DNA from: an uncultured Collinsella sp.
Lineage (GTDB): Bacteria; Actinomycetota; Coriobacteriia; Coriobacteriales; Coriobacteriaceae
Length of the DNA stretch: 60,509 bases
Direction: 5' to 3'
NCBI GenBank assembly: GCA_958423535.1
Contig: CATZRJ010000004.1
Location: 1-60,509, forward strand
Position 1 is the stretch's first letter, and every line of letters begins with the position of its first letter. The notes beneath the pieces are model-generated. The model searched no databases and was not told the origin of the DNA. It saw only the letters and a program-made list of their open reading frames with translations. Both the position numbers and the translations under genes were made by a program. This document shows, one piece after another, positions 50,759 to 59,398 of this stretch.

Positions 50759-51964
50759 ATGACCGCAACTGCACCCGCAGCACCCGCTAAGGTGTACTTC
50801 ACCAACCTGCGCACGCATGCTCGCGAGAGCCAGCTCGACAAGCTCAAGCGCCTCATACGTCACGCCGGTATCGAGCAGATCGACTTTGAGAACAAGTTCG
50901 TTGCCATCAAGATTCACTTTGGCGAGCTGGGCAACCTGAGCTTTTTGCGTCCCAACTACGCCCGCGCCGTCGCGGATGTCGTGAAGGAGCTGGGTGGCAA
51001 GCCCTTCCTCACCGACTGCAACACACTCTATGTCGGTAGCCGCAAAAACGCGCTCGAGCACATCGATACCGCCTATCAGAACGGCTTTACCCCGTATGCC
51101 ACGGGTTGCCAGATCATCATCGCCGACGGCCTCAAGGGTACCGACGAGGCGCTCATCCCGGTCGAGGGCGGCGAGTACGTGCGCGAGGCCAAGATCGGTC
51201 GGGCACTCATGGATGCCGATATTGTGATCAGCCTCACGCACTTTAAAGGCCATGAGCAGGCCGGCTTTGGCGGCGCCATGAAGAACCTGGGCATGGGCGG
51301 CGGCAGCCGCGCCGGCAAGATGGAGCAGCATGCCGCCGGCAAGCCGAACGTCGCGACCGAGCACTGTATTGGCTGCCGTGCCTGCGAAAAGGTCTGTGCG
51401 CACAGCGCTATCTCGTTTGACGACACCCGTGAGCGCGAGCTCGCCAACGGCAACACCCGTACGGTTCACGTTGCTGCTATCGACCATGATCGCTGCGTGG
51501 GCTGCGGCCGCTGCATCGGCGTGTGCAACCAGGACGCCATCAAGCCCGGCCATGACGCCGCGGCCGACGTGCTCAACTGCAAGATCGCCGAGTACACCAA
51601 GGCCGTCGTCGACGGCCGCCCGAGCTTCCACATTTCGCTCGCCATGGACATTAGCCCCAACTGCGATTGCCATCCCGAAAACGACACGCCTATCGTCAAC
51701 GATATCGGCATGTTCGCGAGCTTCGACCCGGTCGCCATCGACCAGGCCTGCGCCGATGCCGTCATGGCATCCGAGCCGCTGCCCAACACCGAGCTCACCG
51801 ATAGCGCGGCCAAGATGGAGCATAACCACGAGCATCTGGAGGGCGAGCAGGCCAAGGACCCCTTCTGCATCACGCATCCCGACACCGACTGGCGCACCTG
51901 CATTGCGCATGCCGAGAAGATCGGCCTAGGCACGAGCAAGTACGAGCTCATCGAGGTCAAATAG
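50759..51964 (+). CDS. DUF362 protein with 2[4Fe-4S] ferredoxin domain
   Basis: 401 residues. DUF362 fold with VAIKIHFGELGNLSFLRPNY near 48-67 and ISLTHFKGHEQAGFGGAMKN near 160-179, interrupted by two ferredoxin clusters CIGCRACEKVCAHSAI and CVGCGRCIGVCNQDAI (about 200-265). The ACTTTAACT-repeat promoter lies upstream and GAGGGGATAGATCT precedes the ATG. Proteins of this kind are common in anaerobes and of unknown enzymatic role; electron transfer is likely. Single gene, convergent with the hydrolase across a terminator. Confidence 0.88.
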   Translation: MTATAPAAPAKVYFTNLRTHARESQLDKLKRLIRHAGIEQIDFENKFVAIKIHFGELGNLSFLRPNYARAVADVVKELGGKPFLTDCNTLYVGSRKNALEHIDTAYQNGFTPYATGCQIIIADGLKGTDEALIPVEGGEYVREAKIGRALMDADIVISLTHFKGHEQAGFGGAMKNLGMGGGSRAGKMEQHAAGKPNVATEHCIGCRACEKVCAHSAISFDDTRERELANGNTRTVHVAAIDHDRCVGCGRCIGVCNQDAIKPGHDAAADVLNCKIAEYTKAVVDGRPSFHISLAMDISPNCDCHPENDTPIVNDIGMFASFDPVAIDQACADAVMASEPLPNTELTDSAAKMEHNHEHLEGEQAKDPFCITHPDTDWRTCIAHAEKIGLGTSKYELIEVK

Positions 51965-52012
51965 CACCTATCTATTGGACATATCAAGCGCTTTTGTAGC
52001 GCAACGTTAGCA

Positions 52013-52049
52013 AAGGCCGCCCGCGAGCACAGCTCTCGCGGGCGGCCTT
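52013..52049. terminator. Bidirectional terminator
   Basis: AAGGCCGCCCGCGAG pairs with CTCGCGGGCGGCCTT around CACAGCT, between the converging DUF362 and hydrolase genes. Confidence 0.85.
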
Positions 52050-52128
52050 CCGGAAGTATGCGGCAAATTTCGAGACCGCCGAGCACACGACGTTTTTTGG
52101 CAACAAAACCCCAGACGTTGCTTTTTGC

Positions 52129-53094
52129 CTAAAAATACTCGTCGAGGAAGTCATCGACCGTGTTCCAGTAGAGCTCGGGGTCAACTTGCGCACTCTTGGC
52201 GTGGGCGGCGCCATGGATGGTGAGCTTTTGCTTGACCTTGCTGGCGCACGCGTCGTAGTTTTGGTCGAGCATGTCGTACGGCACAAAGGTGTCCTGGTCG
52301 CCGTGGATAAACAGCATGGGAACCGTCGCGTGTTTGAGTTGCTCTACACTGCTCGCCTTATGAAAGTCGTAGCCCGCGCGCACGTTGCACACCAAGTTTG
52401 CTACATCGAGCAAGGGAAAGCTGGGCAGGCCGAACACGTCCTTGAGCTGCAGAGAAAACTCGTCCCAAACACTCGTATAGCCGCAGTCCTCGATAATGCA
52501 TTTTACATTTGCGGGCAGAGATTCCCCCGCGACGTTCATGGCGGTTGCTGCACCCATCGACTCGCCAAAGACCAGGATGCGCGCCTCGGGGTCAGCCTGA
52601 ACGATCCGCCCAATCCATGCAACGATGTCGAGGCGCTCGGGCCAGCCCATGCCGATATAGTCGCCGCCGGAGCGCTCGTGGGCGCGGGCGGCAGGCGCGA
52701 GCACGTTCATGCCGCGGTCGTGGAAGCGCTTGGCGTATCGGGCCATGCCGATGGGCTCATTGGTATATCCATGCAGGCAGACGGCGTAATCGTGGGTGTT
52801 CTCCGAGGCGGCAAAATACCAAGCGGCGAGCTCGGTTCCGTCATCTGCGGTGAGGCTGCTGCTCTCGCGATTCTCTTTAAACCACGCCCGCGCCTCGGTT
52901 TCCTCGGCATCCGGCTGCTCGCCTTCTTTGTCGTTCTTGCTATCCTGCATCATCTTCATGGTGTACGGCGCTTGGGGATTCAGCGCGAAGTCAAACAGAA
53001 AGTTGCCGGCAAATCCGAGCAGCGCAACGACAACCACCAGTGCAACGATGCCGGCTATCTTGAGCTTTCGATGGGAACGTGCGTTTTGAGCCAT
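52129..53094 (-). CDS. Membrane-anchored alpha/beta hydrolase
   Basis: 321 residues. N-terminal membrane helix (IAGIVALVVVVALLGFAGNF, about 13-32), then an outward-facing alpha/beta hydrolase: oxyanion region VCLHGYTNEP, nucleophile elbow FGESMGAATA with the catalytic Ser (about 173), acid in FIHGDQDTFVP and catalytic His in IHGAAHAKS. The fold resembles BAAT/YqkD-like serine hydrolases; the substrate is not known. The ATG at 53094 has AGGAGAATACC upstream. Divergent from hemolysin III. Confidence 0.88.
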   Translation of the reverse strand: MAQNARSHRKLKIAGIVALVVVVALLGFAGNFLFDFALNPQAPYTMKMMQDSKNDKEGEQPDAEETEARAWFKENRESSSLTADDGTELAAWYFAASENTHDYAVCLHGYTNEPIGMARYAKRFHDRGMNVLAPAARAHERSGGDYIGMGWPERLDIVAWIGRIVQADPEARILVFGESMGAATAMNVAGESLPANVKCIIEDCGYTSVWDEFSLQLKDVFGLPSFPLLDVANLVCNVRAGYDFHKASSVEQLKHATVPMLFIHGDQDTFVPYDMLDQNYDACASKVKQKLTIHGAAHAKSAQVDPELYWNTVDDFLDEYF

Positions 53095-53111
53095 GCGGTA
53101 TTCTCCTATAA

Positions 53112-53180
53112 GATGTTAATACATCAACATTTAATGCAAGCGCATTATGGACGTTCGCCGTTGATGCGTCAACAGACAAA
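53112..53180. promoter_or_regulatory. Operator-like palindromes between hydrolase and hemolysin III genes
   Basis: GATGT-TAAT-ACATC (near 53116-53129) and GTTGA-TGCG-TCAAC (near 53160-53173), both sharing a TTGATG-type half. A TATAGT -10 box for the plus-strand gene is at 53240-53245. Confidence 0.35.
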
Positions 53181-53280
53181 GAATGGGTAAACAAAGGGTC
53201 ACGTATGGTGCAAATTTCGCACGTACCTAGACGCTTTGATATAGTGTTGAGAACTCTTTACGTTGGAGGATGTAACCGGC

Positions 53281-53964
53281 ATGTCCGATTCGAGCGACAG
53301 TTCTAAGCCGCGACCCAAGACCGCGGCCGTTCCACACTACACGGTGGGCGAGGAGATCATGAACTCCGTCACCCATGGTGTCGGCTGCCTGCTGGGTATC
53401 GCGGGCCTGGTGCTCCTGATCGTATTCGCTGCCCTGCGCGGCGGAGGCCCGGCCCACATGGCCGCGGCGATTGTCTATGGCGTCAGCATTATTCTCGAAT
53501 ATCTGGCCTCCACGCTCTACCACGCGATTCAACCCGCGCGCGTCAAGCGCGTGTTTCGCATCATCGACCACAGCTGCATCTACCTGCTCATAGCCGGCAG
53601 CTATACGCCGTTTTGCCTCATCACGCTCGCAAACGACAGCGGTCCTGCGCTGTTCTTTGCCGTATGGGCCATCGCCATTATCGGCATCGCCCTCGAGTGC
53701 TTTATGCGTGAGCGTCAACCGCACTGGGTAAGCGGCCTGGTCTACCTGCTGATGGGCTGGCTCGTTGTCTTTAAGCTGCCCGAGCTCGTGTCGCTGCTCA
53801 ACCCCGTGGCACTTGCCCTGCTCGCCGTCGGCGGCGTGTGCTACACCGCGGGCGTGCCGTTCTATATCGCCAAAAACGTACGCTATCTGCACAGCGTGTT
53901 TCACCTGTGGGTGCTCGCCGGCAGCATCTTCCAGTTCATGGCGGTGATCCTCTTCGTAATCTAG
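53281..53964 (+). CDS. Hemolysin III / PAQR family membrane protein
   Basis: 227 residues with seven hydrophobic helices. Conserved residues of the family are visible: EEIMNSVTHGVGCLLG near the start, SILEY-ASTLYHA with its His in the third part, RIIDHSCIYLLIAGSYTPF, and SVFHLWVLAGS near the end; the three His match the zinc site of PAQR-type proteins. The ATG at 53281 is 12 bases from GGAGG, so the TTG at 53263 cannot be excluded. Function in bacteria is unclear; the name is historical. Next to a second hemolysin-named gene, HlyC/CorC. Confidence 0.9.
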   Translation: MSDSSDSSKPRPKTAAVPHYTVGEEIMNSVTHGVGCLLGIAGLVLLIVFAALRGGGPAHMAAAIVYGVSIILEYLASTLYHAIQPARVKRVFRIIDHSCIYLLIAGSYTPFCLITLANDSGPALFFAVWAIAIIGIALECFMRERQPHWVSGLVYLLMGWLVVFKLPELVSLLNPVALALLAVGGVCYTAGVPFYIAKNVRYLHSVFHLWVLAGSIFQFMAVILFVI

Positions 53965-54074
53965 CGACCATGCCTGCGCGCCCGCGTCCTCGTTTGGGTG
54001 CCGGCGCAATTGCCGTATCCGCCACCAACGTTTTACCCTAACGTCCCGAATCTTGGAGGTTCGAGAAACTCCCG

Positions 54075-55448
54075 ATGGACATAACCATCTCCCTTATCAC
54101 CACCCTCGTTTTGACCCTCATCAACGGCTACTTCTCTATGTCCGAGATGGCGCTCACCACGGCAAAGCGCGCTGTGCTGGAGCACGAGGCCGAGGAAGGC
54201 GACAAACGCGCCGAGCGCGCCATTAAGCTGGCCGCCGATTCCGATCAGCTGCTCGCCACCATCCAGGTCGCCATCACGCTCGTGGGCTTTGCCTCGTCCG
54301 CCGTCGCCTCGACGAGCCTGTCCGACCCGCTTGCCACGTGGCTCATGAGCTTTGGCATCGCGCCGCTTTCCGCCATCGCGCGCGGCCTGGCGCCGGTCAT
54401 CATCACCGTCGCCGTCGCTTTTGTGTCAATCGTGATCGGCGAGCTCGTGCCCAAGCGCATCGGCCTGGCTAATGCCGAAGGCGTATCCAAGCAGGTCGTG
54501 GGACCGCTCTCCGTGTTCCAAAAGATCGCCCGCCCGCTCGTGTGGCTGACCGGTGCCTGCTCCGACGGCCTGGCCCGTATCCTGCGCATCAAGAGCGCCG
54601 ACGACCGCCAAAACGTCTCGGAGGAAGAGATCAAATACATGGTCTCGGAGCAGGACGATCTACTCGACGAGGAAAAGCGCATGATCCACGAGATCTTCGA
54701 CCTGGGCGACACCGTTGCCCGCGAGGTCATGGTGCCGCGCGTGGACACCACCATGTGCGAGGACGACGAGACGGTCGCCGACGTGCTGTCCGCCATGCGC
54801 CAGACCGGCTTTAGCCGCATCCCCGTCTATCACGAGGATCCCGACAACGTCGCCGGCATCGCGCACATCAAGGACCTGATTCAGCCCTCGCTCGACGGCA
54901 AGGGCGACCAGCCCATCGCCGGCTTTTTGCGCGACGCCACCTTTGTGCCTGACACCAAGGACATCCTGCCGCTGCTGTCCGAGATGCAGACCTCGCACGA
55001 CCAGATCGTAGTGGTCGTGGACGAGTACGGTGGCACGGCCGGCATCATCACCATCGAGGACATCGTCGAGGAGATCGTGGGCGAGATCGAGGACGAGTTT
55101 GACCCCGACAACAAGTACCTCACGCGCCTTTCGCGCCGCGAGTGGCTTGTCGATGGGCGTTTTTCGTGCGATGACGCGATTGACCTTGGTTGGCCGCTCG
55201 AGGAAAGCGATGATTATGAGACCATCGCCGGCTGGATTTTGGAGCTTTGCGACTCGGTGCCCGACATCGGAGAGGTGTTTGAGGTCGCGGGGTACAAGTT
55301 CAAGGTACAGTCGATGCGTGGCCAGCGCATCTCGCTCATTCGCGTGATCGCTCCGGCCGAAACCGATAAGAAGGATTCCGAGTCCTCGGCAGATAAGCCG
55401 GCGGCGTCGGGCGCGGGCTCTGCGGACCCGCACGACGGCGACGAGTAG
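54075..55448 (+). CDS. CNNM/HlyC-CorC family membrane protein
   Basis: 457 residues. DUF21 (CNNM) transmembrane domain about 1-190 with NGYFSMSEMALTTAKRA, VGFASSAVASTSLSDP and VIGELVPKRIGLANAE. A CBS pair about 205-330 follows (VMVPRVDTTMCEDDETVADV, then VDEYGGTAGIITIEDIVEEI), and a CorC_HlyC domain with LTRLSRREWLVDGRF near 350-430. Relatives take part in magnesium or sodium handling. TTGGAGGTTCGAGAAACTCCCG precedes the ATG (GGAGG 18 bases away, further than usual). An MgtE-like gene occurs 4 kb downstream. Confidence 0.92.
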   Translation: MDITISLITTLVLTLINGYFSMSEMALTTAKRAVLEHEAEEGDKRAERAIKLAADSDQLLATIQVAITLVGFASSAVASTSLSDPLATWLMSFGIAPLSAIARGLAPVIITVAVAFVSIVIGELVPKRIGLANAEGVSKQVVGPLSVFQKIARPLVWLTGACSDGLARILRIKSADDRQNVSEEEIKYMVSEQDDLLDEEKRMIHEIFDLGDTVAREVMVPRVDTTMCEDDETVADVLSAMRQTGFSRIPVYHEDPDNVAGIAHIKDLIQPSLDGKGDQPIAGFLRDATFVPDTKDILPLLSEMQTSHDQIVVVVDEYGGTAGIITIEDIVEEIVGEIEDEFDPDNKYLTRLSRREWLVDGRFSCDDAIDLGWPLEESDDYETIAGWILELCDSVPDIGEVFEVAGYKFKVQSMRGQRISLIRVIAPAETDKKDSESSADKPAASGAGSADPHDGDE

Positions 55449-55472
55449 GGCAAGGAAGAGTAGGGGAGAGTT

Positions 55473-56318
55473 ATGGCAGGCCTGTTCAACATCCTTAAGG
55501 TCACCGTCAGCGAGGACAAGATCTGCGCGCATGTGCTGGTGAACCCCGGCATGCCGCTCATGACCTCGGAGGACATCGAGGCCACGGCGCGCGTGTACTA
55601 CCTGGTGCCCGCGATCGCCAAGCATCTGTGCCTGGGCGATTCCGGTCGCGAGTTCCAGGACTGTATGGGCCAGACCGAGCTTTGCCATCTGCTGGAGCAC
55701 GTGACGGTCGAGCTCATGAACGAGACCGGTCTCGCTGGCAGCATTTCGTGCGGCCGCACCCGCGTAAGCGAGCACGATGAGCGTGTCTTTGAGGTCGAGC
55801 TTTCGTGTCCCGATGACGCGCTAGCCATCGGCGCGCTGTCTTCGGCGACCTTTATGATGGATTGGGCCTATCTGCATGCCGACCAGCCCGCTCCCGATGT
55901 GGACGGTACGGTCACGGGCCTGCGCAACCTGGTGCTGGGCATGCGCGCCGAGGCCGAGGGTAAGGACCCGCACGAGGCCGTAGCCGCCGCGAACGCCGAG
56001 GGCGAGGCCGGGGACGCGACCGAGGGCGAGGCGCCTGCCGAGCCTGCCGCCGAGCTTGTCGACGAGGCCCCTGCCGAGGAGACCGTCGAGCCCGAGTCCG
56101 CGGAGCCCCAGGGCGTCCCGAGCTTTGACGACGAGCCGCAGGAGGCAATCGATACCGAGGGCGCGACCGCCGAGAGCCATGAGGCCCCCGCTGCCGTCTA
56201 CGGTGGCGCGGCGACGGCTTCGGTTGCCCCCGCGCACGAGGGAACGTTGCCGCTCGTTGACGGCGCCGGCGAAGACCCGGCCGCTACGGTGGCCATGCCG
56301 GCCGTGCCGCAGGAGTAG
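55473..56318 (+). CDS. Stand-alone cyanophycin-synthetase N-domain-like protein
   Basis: 281 residues. The region about 45-140 (LVPAIAKHLCLGDSGREFQD, then TELCHLLEHVTVELMNETG, then SCGRTRV...ERVFEVELSC) resembles the N-terminal domain of cyanophycin synthetase (CphA), where HLxEHxxxELQ and a GRTRE motif occur in that order. The ATP-grasp and Mur-ligase-like parts of CphA are absent. From about 165 the chain becomes an Ala/Glu/Pro-rich tail to the end. GGGGAGAGTT precedes the ATG. It lies 24 bases past the CNNM gene, so it may share its transcript. Function unknown; the similarity is from memory of the motifs. Confidence 0.55.
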   Translation: MAGLFNILKVTVSEDKICAHVLVNPGMPLMTSEDIEATARVYYLVPAIAKHLCLGDSGREFQDCMGQTELCHLLEHVTVELMNETGLAGSISCGRTRVSEHDERVFEVELSCPDDALAIGALSSATFMMDWAYLHADQPAPDVDGTVTGLRNLVLGMRAEAEGKDPHEAVAAANAEGEAGDATEGEAPAEPAAELVDEAPAEETVEPESAEPQGVPSFDDEPQEAIDTEGATAESHEAPAAVYGGAATASVAPAHEGTLPLVDGAGEDPAATVAMPAVPQE

Positions 56319-56397
56319 GCTCACTCGCTTATCACCATCATGTACCTGCGCCTTTACCGTACGCAGATGAGCAAGACGGCAAGCGCTGTGCTGCGGG

Positions 56398-56403
56398 TAT
56401 AAT
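56398..56403 (+). promoter_or_regulatory. -10 box of the YtxH / PRC-barrel unit
   Basis: TATAAT preceded by TGCGGG, giving a start near 56410 and a short leader of about 45 bases before the YtxH start. Confidence 0.5.
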
Positions 56404-56454
56404 GGACAGCATTCAAACGGTGGGCGCCGAGGTGCCCGCAGGAGAGGAATGAAC

Positions 56455-56844
56455 ATGGGTAAGACTTTCAACTTTATCTCGGGTGCGCTCTTCGGTGCTG
56501 CCGCCGGCGCCATCATCGGCGTCGCCCTGGCTCCGCGCTCGGGCGCCGAGACCCGCGCCATGGCTGCCGATATCGCCAACGACGCCTGGGATAACATGCG
56601 CGACACCTACGAGCACGGTGCCGAGGAGGCCCGCGCCGCGGTCAACGATTTTGGCCCGATGGTCGACGCCAAGACCGATGACCTGCGTGCCAAGGTTGAC
56701 CTTGCCCGCGAGCGCATGGACCAGCTGCGCGAGCAGCTCAACGACGCCATCTCGGGCGGCAATGTGACGCCCGCCGCCGATGTCGTGGTCGAGAACGCCG
56801 TCGAGGCCGACGCCGAGGCCGCGGAGCCTTCGACCGAGGCATAA
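56455..56844 (+). CDS. YtxH-domain protein
   Basis: 129 residues. The N-terminal Gly/Ala-rich membrane segment (FISGALFGAAAGAIIGVALA, about 6-25) followed by PRSGAETR is the YtxH signature. The remainder is a charged helical region (AKTDDLRAKVDLARERMDQL, coiled-coil-like) and an acidic tail. The start at 56455 follows GGAGAGGA by six bases; ATG 56449 abuts it. Its stop overlaps the start of the PRC-barrel gene. Such proteins are envelope- or stress-related; the precise role is unknown. Confidence 0.85.
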   Translation: MGKTFNFISGALFGAAAGAIIGVALAPRSGAETRAMAADIANDAWDNMRDTYEHGAEEARAAVNDFGPMVDAKTDDLRAKVDLARERMDQLREQLNDAISGGNVTPAADVVVENAVEADAEAAEPSTEA

Positions 56845-57599
56845 TGCGCGCCGGGGATTTTGTCGGCGCCAAGATCTATCGCAAGCCTGCCGAGGATAAG
56901 CGCACTAAAAAAGATGGCACGCCGCGCAGCCCTAAAAAGCTCGGCAAGATTCACTTTCCGGTCTTTACCCCGGGCGGCACGCGCGTGGTGGGCTTTATGG
57001 TTCGCCAGTCCGATATCGCGGGTATGATCGAGCGCCCTGACCGATTTGTGGCGCTCGATGCCATTGGCGTCTACGAGGGCGCCATCGCGGTTGATGACGT
57101 CAAGGGCACCTACGATACCGCTGCGGCCAAGCGCCTCGACATCAACCTGGACGATTGCATTATCTGGGTTGGCATGGACGTGCGCACGGAGTCGGGCGAC
57201 GTCGTGGGCTATTGCTCGGATGTGGAGTTCAAGCCGCGTTCGGGTATCGTGCAGACGTTCTATGTGACCACTGGCACTGCCTCGAGTGTGCTGGTGGGCG
57301 ACACGCAGATGCCGCCCACGATGCTGCGCGGCTATGCGGACGGCGCGATGATCGTTTCAGACGAGGTCAAGTCGCTCGGGTATTCGGGCGGTGCCGCCGC
57401 AAAGGCTGCCGAGGCAAGCGTCGTGGTGGGCGATAAGGTCAAGAAGGGCGCCAAGGTGCTCGATGACAAGGGCTCGGTCGCCGTGGACAAGGGCAGCCGC
57501 GCGTTGGGCAAGCAGCTCGGCAAGACGCGCGGTATGTTCAAGGCCTTTAAGGACGAATACCAAAAGGCGAGCGGGGGCTCGTCGAAAGCCAGCAAATAG
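56844..57599 (+). CDS. PRC-barrel domain protein
   Basis: 251 residues. Two PRC-barrel-like segments: RAGDFVGAKIY with HFPVFTPGGTRVVGFMVRQS near 38-60, and VRTESGDVVGYCSDVEFKPR with TFYVTTGTASSVLVGD near 120-155. A Lys/Gly/Val-rich tail follows (VVVGDKVKKGAKVLDDKGSV). PRC barrels occur in RimM and in photosynthetic reaction-centre H subunits and probably bind partners or RNA. The ATG is shared with the preceding stop (TAATG). The MgtE-like protein 1.8 kb downstream also begins with PRC-type segments. Confidence 0.75.
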   Translation: MRAGDFVGAKIYRKPAEDKRTKKDGTPRSPKKLGKIHFPVFTPGGTRVVGFMVRQSDIAGMIERPDRFVALDAIGVYEGAIAVDDVKGTYDTAAAKRLDINLDDCIIWVGMDVRTESGDVVGYCSDVEFKPRSGIVQTFYVTTGTASSVLVGDTQMPPTMLRGYADGAMIVSDEVKSLGYSGGAAAKAAEASVVVGDKVKKGAKVLDDKGSVAVDKGSRALGKQLGKTRGMFKAFKDEYQKASGGSSKASK

Positions 57600-57620
57600 C
57601 GACGTACCAAATGATGGGAG

Positions 57621-57650
57621 GCAAGCCGGAGACCTGTTGCTCCGGCTTGC
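57621..57650 (+). terminator. Hairpin between PRC-barrel and NodB-like genes
   Basis: GCAAGCCGGAG (57621-57631) pairs with CTCCGGCTTGC (57640-57650) around ACCTGTTG. The following TGCGTTTATG has only a short T run, so it may attenuate rather than stop. Confidence 0.6.
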
Positions 57651-57671
57651 TGCGTTTATGGGGGAGGGCAC

Positions 57672-59078
57672 ATGCGCCAAAACGGATCATATTCACACGG
57701 GCGCTCGGGAGCGCGTCCGACGGCGCGCCGCGATCTGGGGCAGTTGCCCAGCGGTCAGCGCAAGCGTCACCGTAAGCCCGGCGCGATGTATCTCAACCAT
57801 AGCCGCGGCTTTAGCGACCGCAGCGCTCGCATCGGCAACGGCCGCACACCCCGTCGTCCGTCTCGCCTGCCCTATGCGCTCATCGCCGTGGGTTGCGCAC
57901 TCGTGTTGTTTATCGCTGCCGTCGTGGGTTACGTCAACCGCAGCGTGGATGTCGTCCTCAACGGTCAGGAGACTGCGGTGCGCGTCGGCTCTACGCTGCA
58001 AAATCTCATCGACGACCAGGAGCTGACCGATACCTACGACGCTGGGGACCTGCTGGCCGTTGACGACAGCGTGCTGACCCGCCATGGCGGCGAAAAGCTG
58101 TCGGTAAAGGTGGACGGCAAGCGCATAAAACAGGGCAAGTGGAAAAGCCGCGAGCTTACGGGCGGCGAGAAGGTGACGGTCAAGGACGGCCGCGACACGT
58201 ACGAGAAGCACGAGGTCCAGGCGACGGTTATCGAGCCCAAGCTCAAGGTCGAGGGCACGGGTGCCATCGAGTACGTTAAGACGTGGGGTATCCAGGGTCG
58301 CTCTGAGGTGTGGGTCGGCGAGCAATCGGGTAAGACGCAGGACCGCGGCGAGGTCGTGCCTGCCACCGATTGCGTGGTCGAGTGCGCGAGCGTGGCGCCC
58401 AAGGGCAACGAAAAGTACGTGGCGCTGACGTTTGACGAGGGCCCGAGCGGTGCCACCAAACAGATTTTGCAGGTGCTCAAGAAAAAAGGCGTCACCGCGA
58501 CGTTCTTCCTTTCGGGCGATGCGGCCGAGGCCTCGCCCGCCACGGCCAAGGCGATTGTCGATACCGGCTGCGAGGTCGGCTCCAACAGTTACCGCGACGA
58601 ATCGCTCAAGGGCAAGGACCGCGATGCGGTGCGCGAGCAGGTTTCGAAGGGCACCGAGGCGATCAAGTCCGCGACCGGCGTGAAGACGATGCTTTTGCGC
58701 GCTCCCTACGCAGCCTTTGACGAGCAAAACTGGATTGATGCGATGGACTTGGTGTCTGCCGTGGTCTCGTGGAATATCGATTCGGGCGACTGGCTGCTCA
58801 ACGGTGCCGACGAGCAGGTCTCGACGGTGCTCGATTCGGTGACGCCAGGCAACATTGTGCTGCTGACCGATAACGATAAGTGCGCCGAGCAGACGCTCGA
58901 GGCGCTGCCGCAGATTATCGACGGGCTTATTGCCGACGGCTACAAAATCGTGACGTTGAGCGATCTGGTCAAGACGGACGCATCGCTGAGCAAAAAGCTC
59001 ACCTCGCTGACGAAGGTCACCATGCCCAAAAACGCCGTGTTCCCCCAGCTCGCCGAAGATGATGACACCACAGACTAG
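57672..59078 (+). CDS. NodB-fold polysaccharide deacetylase-like protein lacking metal ligands
   Basis: 468 residues. A basic N-terminal cytoplasmic part (about 1-66), one membrane helix (LPYALIAVGCALVLFIAAVV), a DUF348-like beta domain (about 90-165, VDVVLNGQETAVRVGSTLQN) and a NodB-like domain (about 252-440). In active enzymes the first motif is TFDDGP, here TFDEGP; the second is HxxxH, here SNSYRDES without either His; the late LLH is LLTDND. RAPYA replaces RPPYG. I infer a catalytically inactive extracellular domain that may still bind glycans. GGGGAGGGCAC precedes the ATG. The TAG stop begins a REP-like repeat. Confidence 0.75.
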   Translation: MRQNGSYSHGRSGARPTARRDLGQLPSGQRKRHRKPGAMYLNHSRGFSDRSARIGNGRTPRRPSRLPYALIAVGCALVLFIAAVVGYVNRSVDVVLNGQETAVRVGSTLQNLIDDQELTDTYDAGDLLAVDDSVLTRHGGEKLSVKVDGKRIKQGKWKSRELTGGEKVTVKDGRDTYEKHEVQATVIEPKLKVEGTGAIEYVKTWGIQGRSEVWVGEQSGKTQDRGEVVPATDCVVECASVAPKGNEKYVALTFDEGPSGATKQILQVLKKKGVTATFFLSGDAAEASPATAKAIVDTGCEVGSNSYRDESLKGKDRDAVREQVSKGTEAIKSATGVKTMLLRAPYAAFDEQNWIDAMDLVSAVVSWNIDSGDWLLNGADEQVSTVLDSVTPGNIVLLTDNDKCAEQTLEALPQIIDGLIADGYKIVTLSDLVKTDASLSKKLTSLTKVTMPKNAVFPQLAEDDDTTD

Positions 59079-59104
59079 TCATTTAAGAATGTCCCCAATG
59101 ACTA
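59076..59104 (+). repeat. REP-like repeat, copy 3, overlapping a stop codon
   Basis: TAGTCATTTAAGAATGTCCC then CAATGACTA. Its first three bases are the stop codon of the NodB-like gene. One difference from copy 1 within the shared span. Confidence 0.75.
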
Positions 59105-59398
59105 TGTCACGGATGCGTCAGCGTTTGGTATGCCTGCGATGTTTGGAGCATAAATTTGGCGCCACGGCGCGATGCTGATGCTATAGTTACTGCGGATAAC
59201 AAGGGTCAAGAGAAAGGTTACAGGTGAAATCCAAACCTCGACCATACAGTCGATGACCCCATGCAGGTGCTTCTTGCGCATGCACGGGGTGTGAGCGCCG
59301 AGCGGCGTGCCGCCCGCGCATGCGTATACATATCTAAAAGTCCACGGACGGCGTGCCGGCATGGCCGCAGTCCGAAGGGATAATGATGGGGAGCACCA
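59105..59398 (+). other. Leader region of the MgtE-like gene
   Basis: About 290 bases without a gene. A TATAGT -10-like box lies near 59181-59186. Downstream are several possible hairpins, including CCCC-ATGCA...TGCA-CGGGG (about 59254-59287) and GCGCCGAGCGGCG-type pairing. I compared it by eye with the Mg-sensing M-box and saw no match; a different ion-responsive leader is possible. Confidence 0.35.

Noticed and set aside
59200..59398. M-box magnesium riboswitch
   Set aside because: GCCGCCC occurs but the conserved GTTAGGTGAGGC start and the spacing do not.
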